Shown: positions 35,350 to 44,792 of the stretch, piece by piece | Layout of the letters: every line of letters starts with the position of its first letter | Position numbering within the stretch: the stretch's first letter is position 1 | Source: an uncultured Phascolarctobacterium sp. | GTDB lineage: Bacteria; Bacillota; Negativicutes; Acidaminococcales; Acidaminococcaceae | Length of the DNA: 64,000 nt | Assembly: GCA_949285135.1 (NCBI GenBank) | Contig: CASDXO010000002.1 | Location: 124,001-188,000 of the forward strand | Reading direction: 5' to 3' | Position numbers and translations under genes: made by a program | Notes under the pieces: model-generated | What the model was told of the DNA's origin: nothing | What the model saw: only the letters and a program-made list of their open reading frames with translations | Database searches by the model: none

Positions 35350-36060
35350 ATGAAAAAACGGTATTTTGCGTTGTTAGTTATCGTGCTGCTGATCATACAG
35401 TCCATGTGCAGTGCTGAAGAAAAATTTTACTGCACAGATAAGGTAAAAGGTTATGATAAAGGCAGCTTTGTCATTATGCAAGGTGATGATGTAAATCTTA
35501 GGCAGCAGCCGGAAAACGGACAGATAATTCGCGTATTACCAAGACATACGCTTTTACATGTGCTGGACAGAGAGCAGGATTGGTATAAAGTTTCTGCGGA
35601 CGGTACGGAAGGCTATGTATATGCACCCTTTACGGAGGAGTGCCGTAAAGATATGCTTACTGCAGAAGATTTTGTTCTTGGCTATATTTCTCTCAACAAT
35701 AAATTTGTGCAGAATGAAGTAGAAAAAAGCCTTGGTAAGTGTTTGAATACGGAAAAAAGAGATGGCAGATCTTACTATACTTTTGAAAATATCGTGATAG
35801 GCGTGCATAAACGCTCTAAAGATATTGTTTATTACAAAATAGGCGATCCTCGCATTATAACCATGCGCGGAGTAAGCGTTGGTGATAACAGTGCCAGAGC
35901 GATTGGCCAGTATGGTACACCGGACACGGCTGTCTACAGCGATGCTGGTGTATGCTATGAATATTTTTTACGGGATCAGAAAGATGATGACTATCGTTTT
36001 GCCATCGAAAGCAGTAAAGAAGGCATAATCAAAGGGCTGATTATAGAAAGATTGAAATAG
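35350..36060 (+). CDS. Secreted bacterial SH3 domain protein
   Basis: A 236-residue protein with a cleavable signal peptide (KKRYFALLVIVLLIIQSMCSA, cleavage probably near residue 22). An SH3b domain at about residues 38-92 contains GDDVNLRQQPENGQIIRVLPRHTLL and WYKVSADGTEGYV. The rest (about 95-236) is a unique domain with no motif I recognise. Such SH3 proteins bind peptidoglycan or other wall components. No catalytic domain is visible. It is single, flanked by terminators. Confidence 0.85.
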   Translation: MKKRYFALLVIVLLIIQSMCSAEEKFYCTDKVKGYDKGSFVIMQGDDVNLRQQPENGQIIRVLPRHTLLHVLDREQDWYKVSADGTEGYVYAPFTEECRKDMLTAEDFVLGYISLNNKFVQNEVEKSLGKCLNTEKRDGRSYYTFENIVIGVHKRSKDIVYYKIGDPRIITMRGVSVGDNSARAIGQYGTPDTAVYSDAGVCYEYFLRDQKDDDYRFAIESSKEGIIKGLIIERLK

Positions 36061-36101
36061 TTTGGCAATTTTTTAACTGGAAAAATTTAACAGGCATGTT
36101 T

Positions 36102-36139
36102 CAGAACGACGGAAAATACTTGCGTCGTTCTGTTTTTTT
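36102..36139 (+). terminator. Intrinsic terminator after the SH3 protein gene
   Basis: CAGAACGACG and CGTCGTTCTG form a 10-bp stem with an 11-base loop, followed by a T tract. Confidence 0.85.
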
Positions 36140-36200
36140 CTTTATAGGAAAGTGTTATAATAAAAAAGTTAAATAATTAGAAGAAGGAGTTGAAGCTTTT

Positions 36201-37754
36201 ATGAAGGCTGTTCAGGAAAAACAGCAGATAGGCGGTATTCTTGGTTTTATTGAACGGATAGGCAATAAAATTCCGGATATCACTATTTTGTTTGTAGCTG
36301 CTTTTGTCATTGTTTGTGTCGTATCCGCAGTTTTATCTCAGATGCATTTTGATTATGTGCATCCCACGACAGGCAAAAATATTGTTGTAAACAATATGCT
36401 GAGCGGAGAAAATATCGTTAAGCTGCTCAGTACCATGGTGACCAATTATTCAGGGTTCCCGCCACTGGGGATGGTAATAGTTGCTACTCTTGGTATTGGT
36501 ATTGCCGATGGTTCCGGTTATATTAATACGGGCCTGAAAAAAATTCTGTCTGTTACACCGAAATTTTTGCTGACCCCGATTATTATTCTGGTAGGTATGC
36601 TGAGCCATCTGGGACCAGATACCGGCTATGTTATTATCATTCCTGTGGCTGCGTATATGTTCTATGCCAGCGGTAAGCATCCTCTGGCTGGTATAGGAGC
36701 TTCTTTTGCAGGTATTGCCGGTGCTTTTGCAGCAAACTATACGCCCTCAGCAATTGACCCTGTCATTCAGGGATTTACTCAGAGTGCGGCACAGCTGATT
36801 GATCCAACTTACCAGGTCAATGTGCTCTGCAATTATTTTTATGCTTTTGGTTCCACATTTATTGTCATTGCCAGCTGCTGGTATGTAACGGAAAAAATTT
36901 CTGAACCATGGCTGTGGAAAGCCTGCCCGCTTGATAAAGATATTGATATTGGTGAAGATGCCAAAACTGAAGTAACTCCTAAAGAAAACAGAGCTTTTAT
37001 GATTGCGACAGGTGTACTTATCCTGATGATTATAGCCCTGATTGCTGCAATCCTGCCGGCAGACTCTATACTGCGTGATAAAAACGGTGTACTGGCAAGC
37101 TTCCAGGCTCCGATTATGCAGTCCATTGTTTCGCTGCTGTTTGTTTTTACCGGTACTGTTGGCCTGGTGTATGGCATTATGGTAGGTAAATTTAAATCGC
37201 CGCAGGATGTTACCAAGGCCATGGAAGACATTACTAAGACACTGGTACAGCTTATCGTATTTTATTTCTTCGCTGCCCAGTTCCTTTATGCTTTTGGTGC
37301 TTCCAACATGGGTGCGTTAATTGCCATTGCCGGTGCAGAATTTTTGAAATCGCTGGCCTTGCCGCCACAGGTAACTGTTTTTGGTATTATCATTTTTGTT
37401 GCCTGTCTGAACCTCATCATTACTTCTGCTTCGGCAAAATGGGCCATTTTGGCGCCTATCTTCGTACCGATGCTGATGGCTGTAGGCATTGCACCTGAAC
37501 TTACTCAGGTTGCTTTCCGTGTCAGTGATTCTGCTGTTAACGTAGTAACGCCTATGTTTGCCTTTTATCCGCTTATTATCTTATACTGTCAGCGTTATGT
37601 AAAAAGTGCAGGCATCGGTACTTTAAGCTCTCTCATGCTGCCGTATACGGTAGCTCTTCTGGTGAGTCTGACTATCATGCTGTATGTATTCTGGGGTTTG
37701 GATATTCCGCTGGGTTTCCAGGCTGATTATGTATATCCCAGACGCGTAATGTAG
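36201..37754 (+). CDS. AbgT family transporter
   Basis: A 517-residue membrane protein of the AbgT family with about 12-13 hydrophobic helices. The N-terminus FIERIGNKIPDITILFVAAFVIV and the segments GFPPLGMVIVATLGIGIADGSG, SHLGPDTGYVIIIPVAAYMF and SSASAKWAILAPIFVPMLM-like text are typical. E. coli AbgT imports p-aminobenzoyl-glutamate, and other members export sulfonamides. A peptidase T gene follows 16 bases later, which suggests cotranscription and perhaps uptake of short peptides or glutamyl compounds. AAGGAG lies upstream. Confidence 0.92.
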   Translation: MKAVQEKQQIGGILGFIERIGNKIPDITILFVAAFVIVCVVSAVLSQMHFDYVHPTTGKNIVVNNMLSGENIVKLLSTMVTNYSGFPPLGMVIVATLGIGIADGSGYINTGLKKILSVTPKFLLTPIIILVGMLSHLGPDTGYVIIIPVAAYMFYASGKHPLAGIGASFAGIAGAFAANYTPSAIDPVIQGFTQSAAQLIDPTYQVNVLCNYFYAFGSTFIVIASCWYVTEKISEPWLWKACPLDKDIDIGEDAKTEVTPKENRAFMIATGVLILMIIALIAAILPADSILRDKNGVLASFQAPIMQSIVSLLFVFTGTVGLVYGIMVGKFKSPQDVTKAMEDITKTLVQLIVFYFFAAQFLYAFGASNMGALIAIAGAEFLKSLALPPQVTVFGIIIFVACLNLIITSASAKWAILAPIFVPMLMAVGIAPELTQVAFRVSDSAVNVVTPMFAFYPLIILYCQRYVKSAGIGTLSSLMLPYTVALLVSLTIMLYVFWGLDIPLGFQADYVYPRRVM

Positions 37755-37770
37755 AAAGAAGGAATAGAAT

Positions 37771-39018
37771 ATGGAACTACAAAAAAAACTACAGGAACGC
37801 TTCCTGCGCTATGCTGCTGTAGCCAGTCAGAGCAATGAAGGTGCGGCTGTTGTGCCCAGTACTCCTGGGCAGCGCGAACTGGCAGAACTACTGAAAAAGG
37901 ATTTGGCAGAACTTGGACTTGTTGATTTGGAAATCAGTGAATATTCTGTTTTGACAGGACGACTGCCTGCCAATCTTCCGGCAAGATACCACAATGTGCC
38001 CAAGGTTGGCTGGGTTGCTCATCTGGATACTGTTAATGTTTGCCTGTCTCCTGATGTACATCCGCAGGTTGTAAAAAATTATCAGGGTGGCGATATCTGT
38101 CTTAATAAAGAAAAGCAGATTTTTCTTACCGTGAAAGAACATCCTGAAATTGAGCGTTATATCGGTGATGACATCATTGTCAGTGATGGTACTTCTGTTT
38201 TGGGAGCTGATAATAAAGCAGCTATTAGTAACATCATGGTAGCACTGGAAACTCTTGTGAATGATAAAGAACGTTATCATGGGGAAATTTATGTTGCCTT
38301 TGTACCGGATGAAGAAGTAGGCCTTTTGGGCAGCAAAAAAATGGACTTTAGTAAATTTCCCGTTGATTTTGCCTATACCATCGACTGCTGTGAGCTTGGT
38401 GAAGTAGTTTACCAGACCTTTAATGCCGGCAGTGCGGATGTCTGTATCAAAGGTATTACCGCTCATCCCATGTCTGCTAAAGGTGTGCTGGTAAATCCGG
38501 CTCTTGTAGCTGTTGATTTGGTTAACAGTTTTGACAGAATGCAGACTCCTGAGCATACCGAAGGACTGGAAGGCTTTATCTGGGTCAATGGAATTGATGC
38601 CAATGTATCGGAAGCCAGAGTTTCTCTGAAAATACGCGACCATAATAAAAAGTTATATGAAGCACGTAAACAGCAGATTTGTGATGCAGTAGAATTTTTG
38701 AAACTGCGTCATCCGAAAGCTGTTATTGAATTGACCATGAGTGATACATATGCCAATATTGAAGATGCTGTGCGTGAAGATAATAAGAAATGTATCGATT
38801 TTATTTATCAGGCCATGGATGAGCTGGGCATAACGCCTAAAACCATTGCCATGCGCGGTGGTACTGACGGCTCCTTTATCTCCGGTAAGGGAATTTTAAC
38901 ACCAAACTATTTTACCGGAGCGCATAATTTCCATTCTAACTGTGAATTTATGCCTATGAGTGCAGTAGAAAAATCCTGCTTAATGACTTTAAAGCTTATT
39001 GAGCTTATAACTAAATAA
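37771..39018 (+). CDS. pepT: Peptidase T (tripeptide aminopeptidase)
   Basis: A 415-residue M20-family dinuclear zinc peptidase. Zinc ligand motifs are VAHLDT, DGTSVLGADNKAA, VPDEEVGLLG, and a late HNFHSNCEFMP. PepT removes N-terminal residues from tripeptides in the cytoplasm. It follows the AbgT transporter gene closely, so uptake and hydrolysis may be coupled. It ends at a bidirectional terminator shared with ilvB. Confidence 0.95.
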   Translation: MELQKKLQERFLRYAAVASQSNEGAAVVPSTPGQRELAELLKKDLAELGLVDLEISEYSVLTGRLPANLPARYHNVPKVGWVAHLDTVNVCLSPDVHPQVVKNYQGGDICLNKEKQIFLTVKEHPEIERYIGDDIIVSDGTSVLGADNKAAISNIMVALETLVNDKERYHGEIYVAFVPDEEVGLLGSKKMDFSKFPVDFAYTIDCCELGEVVYQTFNAGSADVCIKGITAHPMSAKGVLVNPALVAVDLVNSFDRMQTPEHTEGLEGFIWVNGIDANVSEARVSLKIRDHNKKLYEARKQQICDAVEFLKLRHPKAVIELTMSDTYANIEDAVREDNKKCIDFIYQAMDELGITPKTIAMRGGTDGSFISGKGILTPNYFTGAHNFHSNCEFMPMSAVEKSCLMTLKLIELITK

Positions 39019-39021
39019 AAA

Positions 39022-39066
39022 ATAAAATGTCACGAAAGATTGTCTATGCTTTCGTGACATTTTTTA
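39022..39066. terminator. Bidirectional terminator between pepT and ilvB
   Basis: AAAATGTCACGAAAG and CTTTCGTGACATTTT form a 15-bp stem with a 10-base loop; T tracts flank in both directions. Confidence 0.88.
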
Positions 39067-39078
39067 TGTTTGCAATAT

Positions 39079-40734
39079 TTATTTTCCCATATTGAAATCT
39101 ACGTAATCATTTATGCCTTTACCGGGAGCAACCATGGGTTGTACCATATCGTCAGGATTAATGGCTACTTCAATGAGATAGGGCTCTGCGTGCTGCATTG
39201 CTTTTTCGACAGCTGCAGCAAGTTCCTGAGGGGTGGCAACATGCTCACCTTTAATGCCGAAGGCTGAGGCATATTGAACAAAATCAACATAGGCAGGCAG
39301 CTCGCAGGCTGTAAAATGTTTATTAAACTGAACTGTCTGCAGCTGGCGAATCATGCCCAGACCGCTGTTATTTAAAACTATTGCTATAACAGGAAGTTTA
39401 TTGGCAGCAATTGTAAACAGTTCAGAACCTGTCATTTTAAAGCCGCCATCACCGCTTAAACAGATAACTCTGCTGTTGGGCCGTGCCAGCTGTGCTCCCA
39501 TCGCCGCAGGCAGACCAAAACCCATAGTACCAAGGCCGCCGCTGCTTATCCACTGACGGGCAAACTGGATTTTAATGTGCTGTGCAGCCCACATTTGATG
39601 CTGACCGACATCGGTGGTAATAATATAGTCTTTATCTTTAATAACGGGATTAAGCGCACGGAAAAAGGCAGGTGTCTGTTCAGTTCCGTAATCATCGTCT
39701 ATGCCTTTCCAACTGTCGATAAGCTCCCACCATTGAGATAAATCCTGTGCCTCGCTGCCGCGTTCCAGCATATTCAGAGTCATATTGATATTGCCTGTAA
39801 TGCCAATGGCAGAGTCAATATTTTTATCAAGTTCGGCAGGATCAATGTCAAGGTGGATAATGGTTTTATTTTTGCTGTAACTTGTACGTTCTCCGGTTAC
39901 CCTGTCATTAAAACGGCTGCCAACAGCTAAGATAAGATCTGCTTCTTTAATAGCATTATTGGCGCGTTTATGACCGTGCAGACCAGTCATGCCGAGAAAC
40001 AGTCTGCGGTAGGCACTGATGGCGCCAAGGCCCATAAGGGTGCTTACTACGGGGATATGGAGCTTTTCGCATAAATGCATGACATCATATTCGGCATCGG
40101 CAGTAATGACACCGCCGCCGATAAGCATTACCGGACGTCTGGCTTTTTTTAGTGCCTGAATAGCGTCGTCAATACGCTGTTTATCAGGTGGTTGTGGAGG
40201 TAAATCATGCAATTTGTTACAAGTATATTCTATTAAAGAGGTCTGTACATCACGGGGTACATCGATAAGTACCGGACCGGGACGTCCGCTTTTAGCTATC
40301 TGGAAGGCAAGGCGCATAACCTGCGGCAAATGGGCAGCGTGCTTCACCAGAAAGTTATGTTTGGTAATAGGCATAGTAATACTGGTGATATCAACTTCCT
40401 GAAAGGCATCGTGACCAATAAATTCGCAGGCAACCTGTCCTGTGATTGCTACTACCGGGATGGAATCAAGAAAAGCTGTTGCCAGACCGGTAACAAGATT
40501 GGTTGCGCCGGGGCCTGATGTAGCTATGCATACGCCTGCTTTACCGGAAGCACGTGCATAACCGTCGGCAGCGTGAGCTGCACCCTGCTCATGGGCGGTC
40601 AGGATATGTTTAATATCAGAATTGCGCAAGGCGTCGTAAAAGGGGAGGATGGCACCTCCCGGATATCCAAAAACTGTATCGATACCTTCTTCTTCCAGGC
40701 ATCTTACCATTATTTCAGCACCTGTTAACTGCAT
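39079..40734 (-). CDS. ilvB: Acetolactate synthase large subunit
   Basis: A 551-residue thiamine-diphosphate enzyme making acetolactate or acetohydroxybutyrate in Val, Leu and Ile synthesis. The N-terminal [14 protein letters not shown] and catalytic Glu in [20 protein letters not shown] are present, and the ThDP-binding [29 protein letters not shown] is in the C-terminal third. It is the second gene of the T-box-controlled ilvN-ilvB operon, with 13 bases between the genes. ThDP dependence links it to the thiamine operon upstream in the window only metabolically. Confidence 0.96.
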   Translation of the reverse strand: MQLTGAEIMVRCLEEEGIDTVFGYPGGAILPFYDALRNSDIKHILTAHEQGAAHAADGYARASGKAGVCIATSGPGATNLVTGLATAFLDSIPVVAITGQVACEFIGHDAFQEVDITSITMPITKHNFLVKHAAHLPQVMRLAFQIAKSGRPGPVLIDVPRDVQTSLIEYTCNKLHDLPPQPPDKQRIDDAIQALKKARRPVMLIGGGVITADAEYDVMHLCEKLHIPVVSTLMGLGAISAYRRLFLGMTGLHGHKRANNAIKEADLILAVGSRFNDRVTGERTSYSKNKTIIHLDIDPAELDKNIDSAIGITGNINMTLNMLERGSEAQDLSQWWELIDSWKGIDDDYGTEQTPAFFRALNPVIKDKDYIITTDVGQHQMWAAQHIKIQFARQWISSGGLGTMGFGLPAAMGAQLARPNSRVICLSGDGGFKMTGSELFTIAANKLPVIAIVLNNSGLGMIRQLQTVQFNKHFTACELPAYVDFVQYASAFGIKGEHVATPQELAAAVEKAMQHAEPYLIEVAINPDDMVQPMVAPGKGINDYVDFNMGK

Positions 40735-40747
40735 AGTTTCACTTCCT

Positions 40748-41287
40748 TTATAACGTGCAGGCTCCGGTTACAACCGGCGGCCATTCGTAACGAGATTTAT
40801 CTACTGCAAGTGATGTGTCACCGCGTTCAAGGGCAAGCAGACCGGTTTGTACCATTTCAGTAACCCCGTAAGGACGCATAACGTCTACAAAGGCTTTCAG
40901 TTTGCCTTCATCGCCAGTGATGACGAATATCAGTGATTCGCCGGTAACGTCTACTGCGTGGGCTCTGAATACATCTGCAAGACGCAGAAGTTCGAGCCTT
41001 TTGTCGCCGGCATGAACCTTGACCATCGCCATACTGCGTTTGGCACTGCTGTCAGGCGGCAGTATTTTTACTGCTTCTACTTCTACCAGCTTACCAAGCT
41101 GTTTGCATACCTGAGTAATCGTTGCTTCATCTGCTTCCATGGTAACTGTCATTCTGGAAAATTCCGGATTTTGTGTCGTACCGACGGCAAGGCTGTCAAT
41201 ATTAAAGCCACGCCTGGAAAACATACCTGAAACACGCATCAGCACTCCAGGCTGATTGCGTACTACTATTGATAAAATCTGTTCCAT
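40748..41287 (-). CDS. ilvN: Acetolactate synthase small (regulatory) subunit
   Basis: A 179-residue subunit with an N-terminal ACT domain ([36 protein letters not shown]) that binds valine, and a C-terminal domain ending [20 protein letters not shown] at 41287 has GGAGGAAAG upstream. A longer in-frame reading back into the leader was rejected since it crosses the terminator and T-box. It is unusual that the small subunit precedes the large one. Confidence 0.95.
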   Translation of the reverse strand: MEQILSIVVRNQPGVLMRVSGMFSRRGFNIDSLAVGTTQNPEFSRMTVTMEADEATITQVCKQLGKLVEVEAVKILPPDSSAKRSMAMVKVHAGDKRLELLRLADVFRAHAVDVTGESLIFVITGDEGKLKAFVDVMRPYGVTEMVQTGLLALERGDTSLAVDKSRYEWPPVVTGACTL

Positions 41288-41302
41288 AAATCTTTCCTCC
41301 CC

Positions 41303-41556
41303 CAAAAAATAAATCCCCTGCCTGCAGATGCAGACAGGGGCGATGATAAACCGCGGTACCACCCTTATTTAGATACTCATTCTGCGCATAACGCCGCTGC
41401 AGCGTCGAACCTTACTGATAGTTCAGGAACGCGGCTCCGGGACTACAACCGTACGCAATCGGAACGGCTTGCACCAACCGCCGCTTCTCTTACCGACTTA
41501 ACGCAAAGTCCTTCCGTTCTTTGCCTTTACAGTATTTGCTTTTAGAAAAAGTTATT
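41303..41556 (-). promoter_or_regulatory. T-box leader of ilvN-ilvB
   Basis: Reading the minus strand: stem I apical element GGTTGGTGCAAGCC (about 41465-41478), the T-box AGGGTGGTACCGCGG (about 41350-41364) and a terminator CCCCTGTCTGC/GCAGGCAGGGG with a T-rich tail (41303-41340). I could not fix the specifier; an ATC (Ile) followed by A occurs near 41420, but stem I pairing in that area is ambiguous. Control by branched-chain aminoacyl-tRNA is expected for this operon. Confidence 0.88.
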
Positions 41557-41562
41557 TTGTAT

Positions 41563-41591
41563 ATTATGTCAAGCAAATCTGTTTCTGTCAA
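41563..41591 (-). promoter_or_regulatory. Predicted promoter of the ilv T-box operon
   Basis: On the minus strand TTGACA (41586-41591) and CATAAT (41563-41568) are 17 bases apart. Bases 41592-41754, up to the feoB terminator, are AT-rich and show no gene. Confidence 0.65.
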
Positions 41592-41754
41592 GGATAATCT
41601 ACTTATAATTTGTAAATTTTTAGGCAAGCAAGTCATAAAATATCTAAAAGTGTAAAGTGTATAACAAATATTTTTATGCTATTCGCCTCTAAAAAGTATA
41701 TGCGATTAAGCAAAAGGGTGCTTATAATAAGTGCAAACAAGTAACCTGCTTGAT

Positions 41755-41790
41755 AAAAAAGCTGCACCACTAAACTTTAGCGATGCAGCC
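41755..41790 (-). terminator. Intrinsic terminator after feoB
   Basis: On the minus strand GCTGCATCGCTAAAG... and ...TGGTGCAGC form a 6-7 bp GC-rich stem with additional pairs, followed by TTTTTT. Confidence 0.75.
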
Positions 41791-41805
41791 CAAAAATATT
41801 ATACT

Positions 41806-43812
41806 TTAGTTGAAGCCCAACAACAGACCTATATGGCGGATGATAAAAGCAACCAGCCAGGCAATAGCAAGCTGGTAGATAATGATAGCCAGAGTATGTA
41901 AATTGGAATTCATTTCCCTTCTGATTGTTGCCAGAGCAGCAACGCAGGGAGGATACAGCAGGCAGAAAACAAGAAAAGTATAAGCAGTCAGCCCGCTGAA
42001 CATATCGTGCAGAGCAGGAGCACCGTTAGTGCCCACTGCCAGTACGGACAAGGTACTGATAACGACTTCTTTGGCTGTAAGACCGGTCAGCAGTGATGTT
42101 GCCGCCTGCCAGCTGCCGAAACCAAGCGGAGCAAAAACCGGTGCAATCAGCCTGCCAATCTGGGCAATCATGCTTTCGCTGGCTTCAACCATGTAAAAAC
42201 GTGTATCGAAGCTTTGCAGGAACCAGATGACAATGCTTGCCAAGAAGATAACTGTAAAGGCTTTATGCAGAAAATCTTTAGCCTTGCTCCACATGTGCAG
42301 CATAATATTACGGGAGGTAGGCAGGCGGTAAGCCGGAAGTTCCATAACGAAGGGAACTGGCTTGCCTTTGTAAATAAAGCTTTTCAGCAGCAGTCCGGTC
42401 AGCACAGCCATAATGATACCAAGAAAATAAAGGCTCAGCATAATCAGGCTGCCGTTATTGGGAAAGAAGGCGGCGATAAAGATGCCGTAGATAGGCAGTT
42501 TGGCGCTGCAGCTCATAAACGGCGTCAGCATAATCGTCATTTTGCGGTCACGTTCGCTGGCAAGAGTACGTGTAGCCATAATGGCTGGTACACTGCAGCC
42601 AAAGCCGATAATCATGGGTACAAAAGAGGAACCGGAAAGACCGATTTTACGCAGCAGCTTATCCATGACAAAAGCCACGCGAGCCATGTAACCGCTGTCT
42701 TCCAGCAAGGAAAGAAAGAAAAACAGGGTAATAATCGTAGGCAGGAATGAAAGCACACTGCCGACACCGGAAAAAATACCGTCGATAATCAGCGAATGCA
42801 TGGGCGCGCTGATGTCAAGCGCTGTCAGGCCTGCGTCGGCTGCAGCAGTAACGGCATCAATAGCTCCTTCCAGTAATGAGCTGAGAAAACTGCCGATAAC
42901 GTCAAAAGTAAGCCAGAAAATAAGGCCCATAATAGCAATAAAGAAAGGCAGCGCAAAATATTTATGGGTTAAATAATAGTCTATTTTTACCGAGCGCATC
43001 TGAGCGTCCGTATGTGCCGGTTTATGTACAGTACGGGCACACAGGTTTTCAATATAAGCATAGCGCATGTCGGCTAAAGCTGCTTCTTTATCGGTACCTA
43101 AGGCCTTTTCCATTTCTTCGGTAAAATGGCCTATAATATCCAGCTCGTTGGCACTGAGCTCCAGTTCATGAGCGAAAATGGAGTCGCCTTCGATAAGCTT
43201 GGTAGAGGAAAAACGCAGCGGCAGACCTTTGCTGCGTACTTTGTTTTCAATCAGATGGGCGATAGCATGGATGGCTGTATGTACAGGACCGCTGCAGAAA
43301 TCCAGCCTTTCCGGCAAACGTTTATTCTCAGCCAGTGCAACAGCCTGACGGATAAGTTCTGCAACACCTTCGCCGCTGTTAGCGGTAATGGGCACTACCG
43401 GAATAGTGAGTGCTTCTGACATGGCCTTGATATCAATGCTGCCGCCGCTGGCAGTCAGCTCATCCATCATGTTCAGGGCAATGATCATGGGGATGTTGAG
43501 CTCAATAAGCTGCAGTGACAGATACAGGCTGCGCTCAATATTGGTTGCGTCGATAACGTTGATAATGGCGTCAGGCTTATTATAAAGCAGCAGATCGCGG
43601 GTAACTATTTCTTCCGAAGTATAGGGAGACAAGGAATAAATGCCGGGCAGGTCGATAACACTTGCGTCAGGTACACGCAGCAGAGCTCCTTCCTTTTTCT
43701 GGACAGTGACGCCAGGGAAATTGCCTACATGCTGGTTACTGCCGGTAAGATAATTGAAAAGCGTACTTTTACCGCAGTTCTGGTTGCCCACAAGGGCAAA
43801 ATGAATATTCAT
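41806..43812 (-). CDS. feoB: Ferrous iron transport protein B
   Basis: A 668-residue ferrous iron transporter. The N-terminal G domain has G1 GNQNCGKSTLFN (residues 8-19), DLPGIYSL for G3 and NMMD for G4, followed by a GDI-like helical domain. The membrane part has two Gate motifs, including GCSVPAIMATR and KLPIYGIFIAAFF. It imports Fe2+ under anaerobic conditions. Its start overlaps feoA by four bases. The C-terminal FeoC is absent. Confidence 0.96.
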   Translation of the reverse strand: MNIHFALVGNQNCGKSTLFNYLTGSNQHVGNFPGVTVQKKEGALLRVPDASVIDLPGIYSLSPYTSEEIVTRDLLLYNKPDAIINVIDATNIERSLYLSLQLIELNIPMIIALNMMDELTASGGSIDIKAMSEALTIPVVPITANSGEGVAELIRQAVALAENKRLPERLDFCSGPVHTAIHAIAHLIENKVRSKGLPLRFSSTKLIEGDSIFAHELELSANELDIIGHFTEEMEKALGTDKEAALADMRYAYIENLCARTVHKPAHTDAQMRSVKIDYYLTHKYFALPFFIAIMGLIFWLTFDVIGSFLSSLLEGAIDAVTAAADAGLTALDISAPMHSLIIDGIFSGVGSVLSFLPTIITLFFFLSLLEDSGYMARVAFVMDKLLRKIGLSGSSFVPMIIGFGCSVPAIMATRTLASERDRKMTIMLTPFMSCSAKLPIYGIFIAAFFPNNGSLIMLSLYFLGIIMAVLTGLLLKSFIYKGKPVPFVMELPAYRLPTSRNIMLHMWSKAKDFLHKAFTVIFLASIVIWFLQSFDTRFYMVEASESMIAQIGRLIAPVFAPLGFGSWQAATSLLTGLTAKEVVISTLSVLAVGTNGAPALHDMFSGLTAYTFLVFCLLYPPCVAALATIRREMNSNLHTLAIIIYQLAIAWLVAFIIRHIGLLLGFN

Positions 43813-44060
43813 CTGTCATCACCTTCCGGTAAGACAGTTATTTTGGCAGCTTCATCAGCGCGAAGCGTAAGTTCATAACCGCGCAGGAATATTTCCAATG
43901 GGTCACCTAAAGGTGCCTTTTTTCGTACCATTACTTTGGTTCTGGGGGTTAGCCCCATATCTAAAAGCCTGCGGCGCAGGATACCTTCTCCGCCCACAGT
44001 CTGAATAACTCCGCTTTGACCTAAGGGGAGTTTATCAAGCGTTAATATTTGATTTTGCAT
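43809..44060 (-). CDS. feoA: Ferrous iron transport protein A
   Basis: An 83-residue SH3-like protein that supports FeoB. It has LPLGQSGVIQTVGGEGILRRRLLDMGLTPRTKVMVRKKAPLGDPLEIFLRGYELTLR, whose RRRLLDMGLTPG-type motif is the FeoA signature. It is the first gene of the feoAB operon. GAAGG lies about 10 bases before the ATG. Confidence 0.94.
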   Translation of the reverse strand: MQNQILTLDKLPLGQSGVIQTVGGEGILRRRLLDMGLTPRTKVMVRKKAPLGDPLEIFLRGYELTLRADEAAKITVLPEGDDR

Positions 44061-44101
44061 GATTCTGATACCTTCTGTATGATAAATAATGACTTCTAAT
44101 A

Positions 44102-44130
44102 ATTATATAATCATGGATTTTTGGTGTCAA
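44102..44130 (-). promoter_or_regulatory. Predicted sigma-A promoter of feoAB
   Basis: On the minus strand TTGACA (44125-44130) and TATAAT (44102-44107) with 17-base spacing. The sequence around the -10 box (TAATAATTATATAATCATG) is AT-rich and might hold a Fur-type operator, but I see no clean consensus. Confidence 0.75.
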
Positions 44131-44268
44131 TTTAAAAGTATATACTTTCTGTAAAGCTTTAATATCCGCATCAGTTATAAAATGAGAATAATTCAATTAA
44201 ATGAGACAAGATACTCAAAAAGCATAATTTTCAAATGTGATATATTAGAAAAATACCTTTGTTCTGAC

Positions 44269-44296
44269 TTGACTTTTACTAAAATAATTGTATAAT
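44269..44296 (+). promoter_or_regulatory. Predicted promoter of perR
   Basis: TTGACT (44269-44274) and TATAAT (44291-44296) with 16-base spacing. The -10 box is overlapped by the palindrome at 44292-44312. Confidence 0.75.
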
Positions 44297-44312
44297 TCTA
44301 ATTAAGAATTAT
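44292..44312 (+). promoter_or_regulatory. Palindromic operator (PerR/Fur box-like) over the perR -10 region
   Basis: ATAATTCT (44292-44299) and AGAATTAT (44305-44312) are exact complements around a five-base centre. The spacing and AT-rich sequence resemble PerR/Fur boxes such as TTATAATNATTATAA. Its place over the -10 box and the start site suggests autorepression by the Fur-family protein encoded downstream. Confidence 0.65.
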
Positions 44313-44333
44313 TTTTGATAAAGGATGATGAAG

Positions 44334-44738
44334 ATGGCGAAAAGGAATACTATTCAAAGACAGTTAGTTATTGCCGCCGTACGTTTTCTGGCAGATCACC
44401 CCACTGCTGAAGAAGTGTATGACCGCATTACCATGGAGTATCCCGATATCAGCAAAGGTACGGTATATCGTAATCTGAATTCGCTGGTTGAAAGCGGTTT
44501 GCTGGGTAAAGTTTCTGTTCCCAGCGGTGCTGACAGGTTCGATCATATCCTGGCCAGACATTATCATATAAAATGTACCGGCTGCGGTAAATTTTCCAAT
44601 GTGGAAAATTTTGAATATTTCCAGGATCTGGATGAAAAAGTAGCTGCTGTTACCGGTTATAAGATGGAACATCATGACATTGTTTTTAACGGTCTGTGCC
44701 CTGAATGCCAAAAGGCAGCTACAGAGAAGAAAAATTAG
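44334..44738 (+). CDS. perR: Fur family transcriptional regulator, PerR-like
   Basis: A 134-residue Fur-family repressor. The winged helix has ADHPTAEEVYDRITMEYPDISKGTVYRNLNSLVESGLL; metal ligands lie in ADRFDHILARHYHIKCTGCGK, with Asp in RFD and His residues at the HYH positions used by PerR, and the zinc site uses CTGC plus a second CPEC near the end. It differs from B. subtilis PerR around the last iron ligand (VENFEYF), so peroxide sensing is likely but not certain. Start choice: ATG 44334 has AAAGGA eight bases upstream; ATGs at 44325 and 44328 are too close. Rubrerythrin follows. Confidence 0.88.
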   Translation: MAKRNTIQRQLVIAAVRFLADHPTAEEVYDRITMEYPDISKGTVYRNLNSLVESGLLGKVSVPSGADRFDHILARHYHIKCTGCGKFSNVENFEYFQDLDEKVAAVTGYKMEHHDIVFNGLCPECQKAATEKKN

Positions 44739-44792
44739 TTTTTGTACCCTGATCAGGGTAAAATATTATTTTATTTTGAGGAGGAGAAAGAA

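Noticed and set aside
41288-41362. N-terminal extension of IlvN
   Set aside because: It crosses the terminator and T-box; the ACT domain begins at ATG 41287 with GGAGGAAAG.
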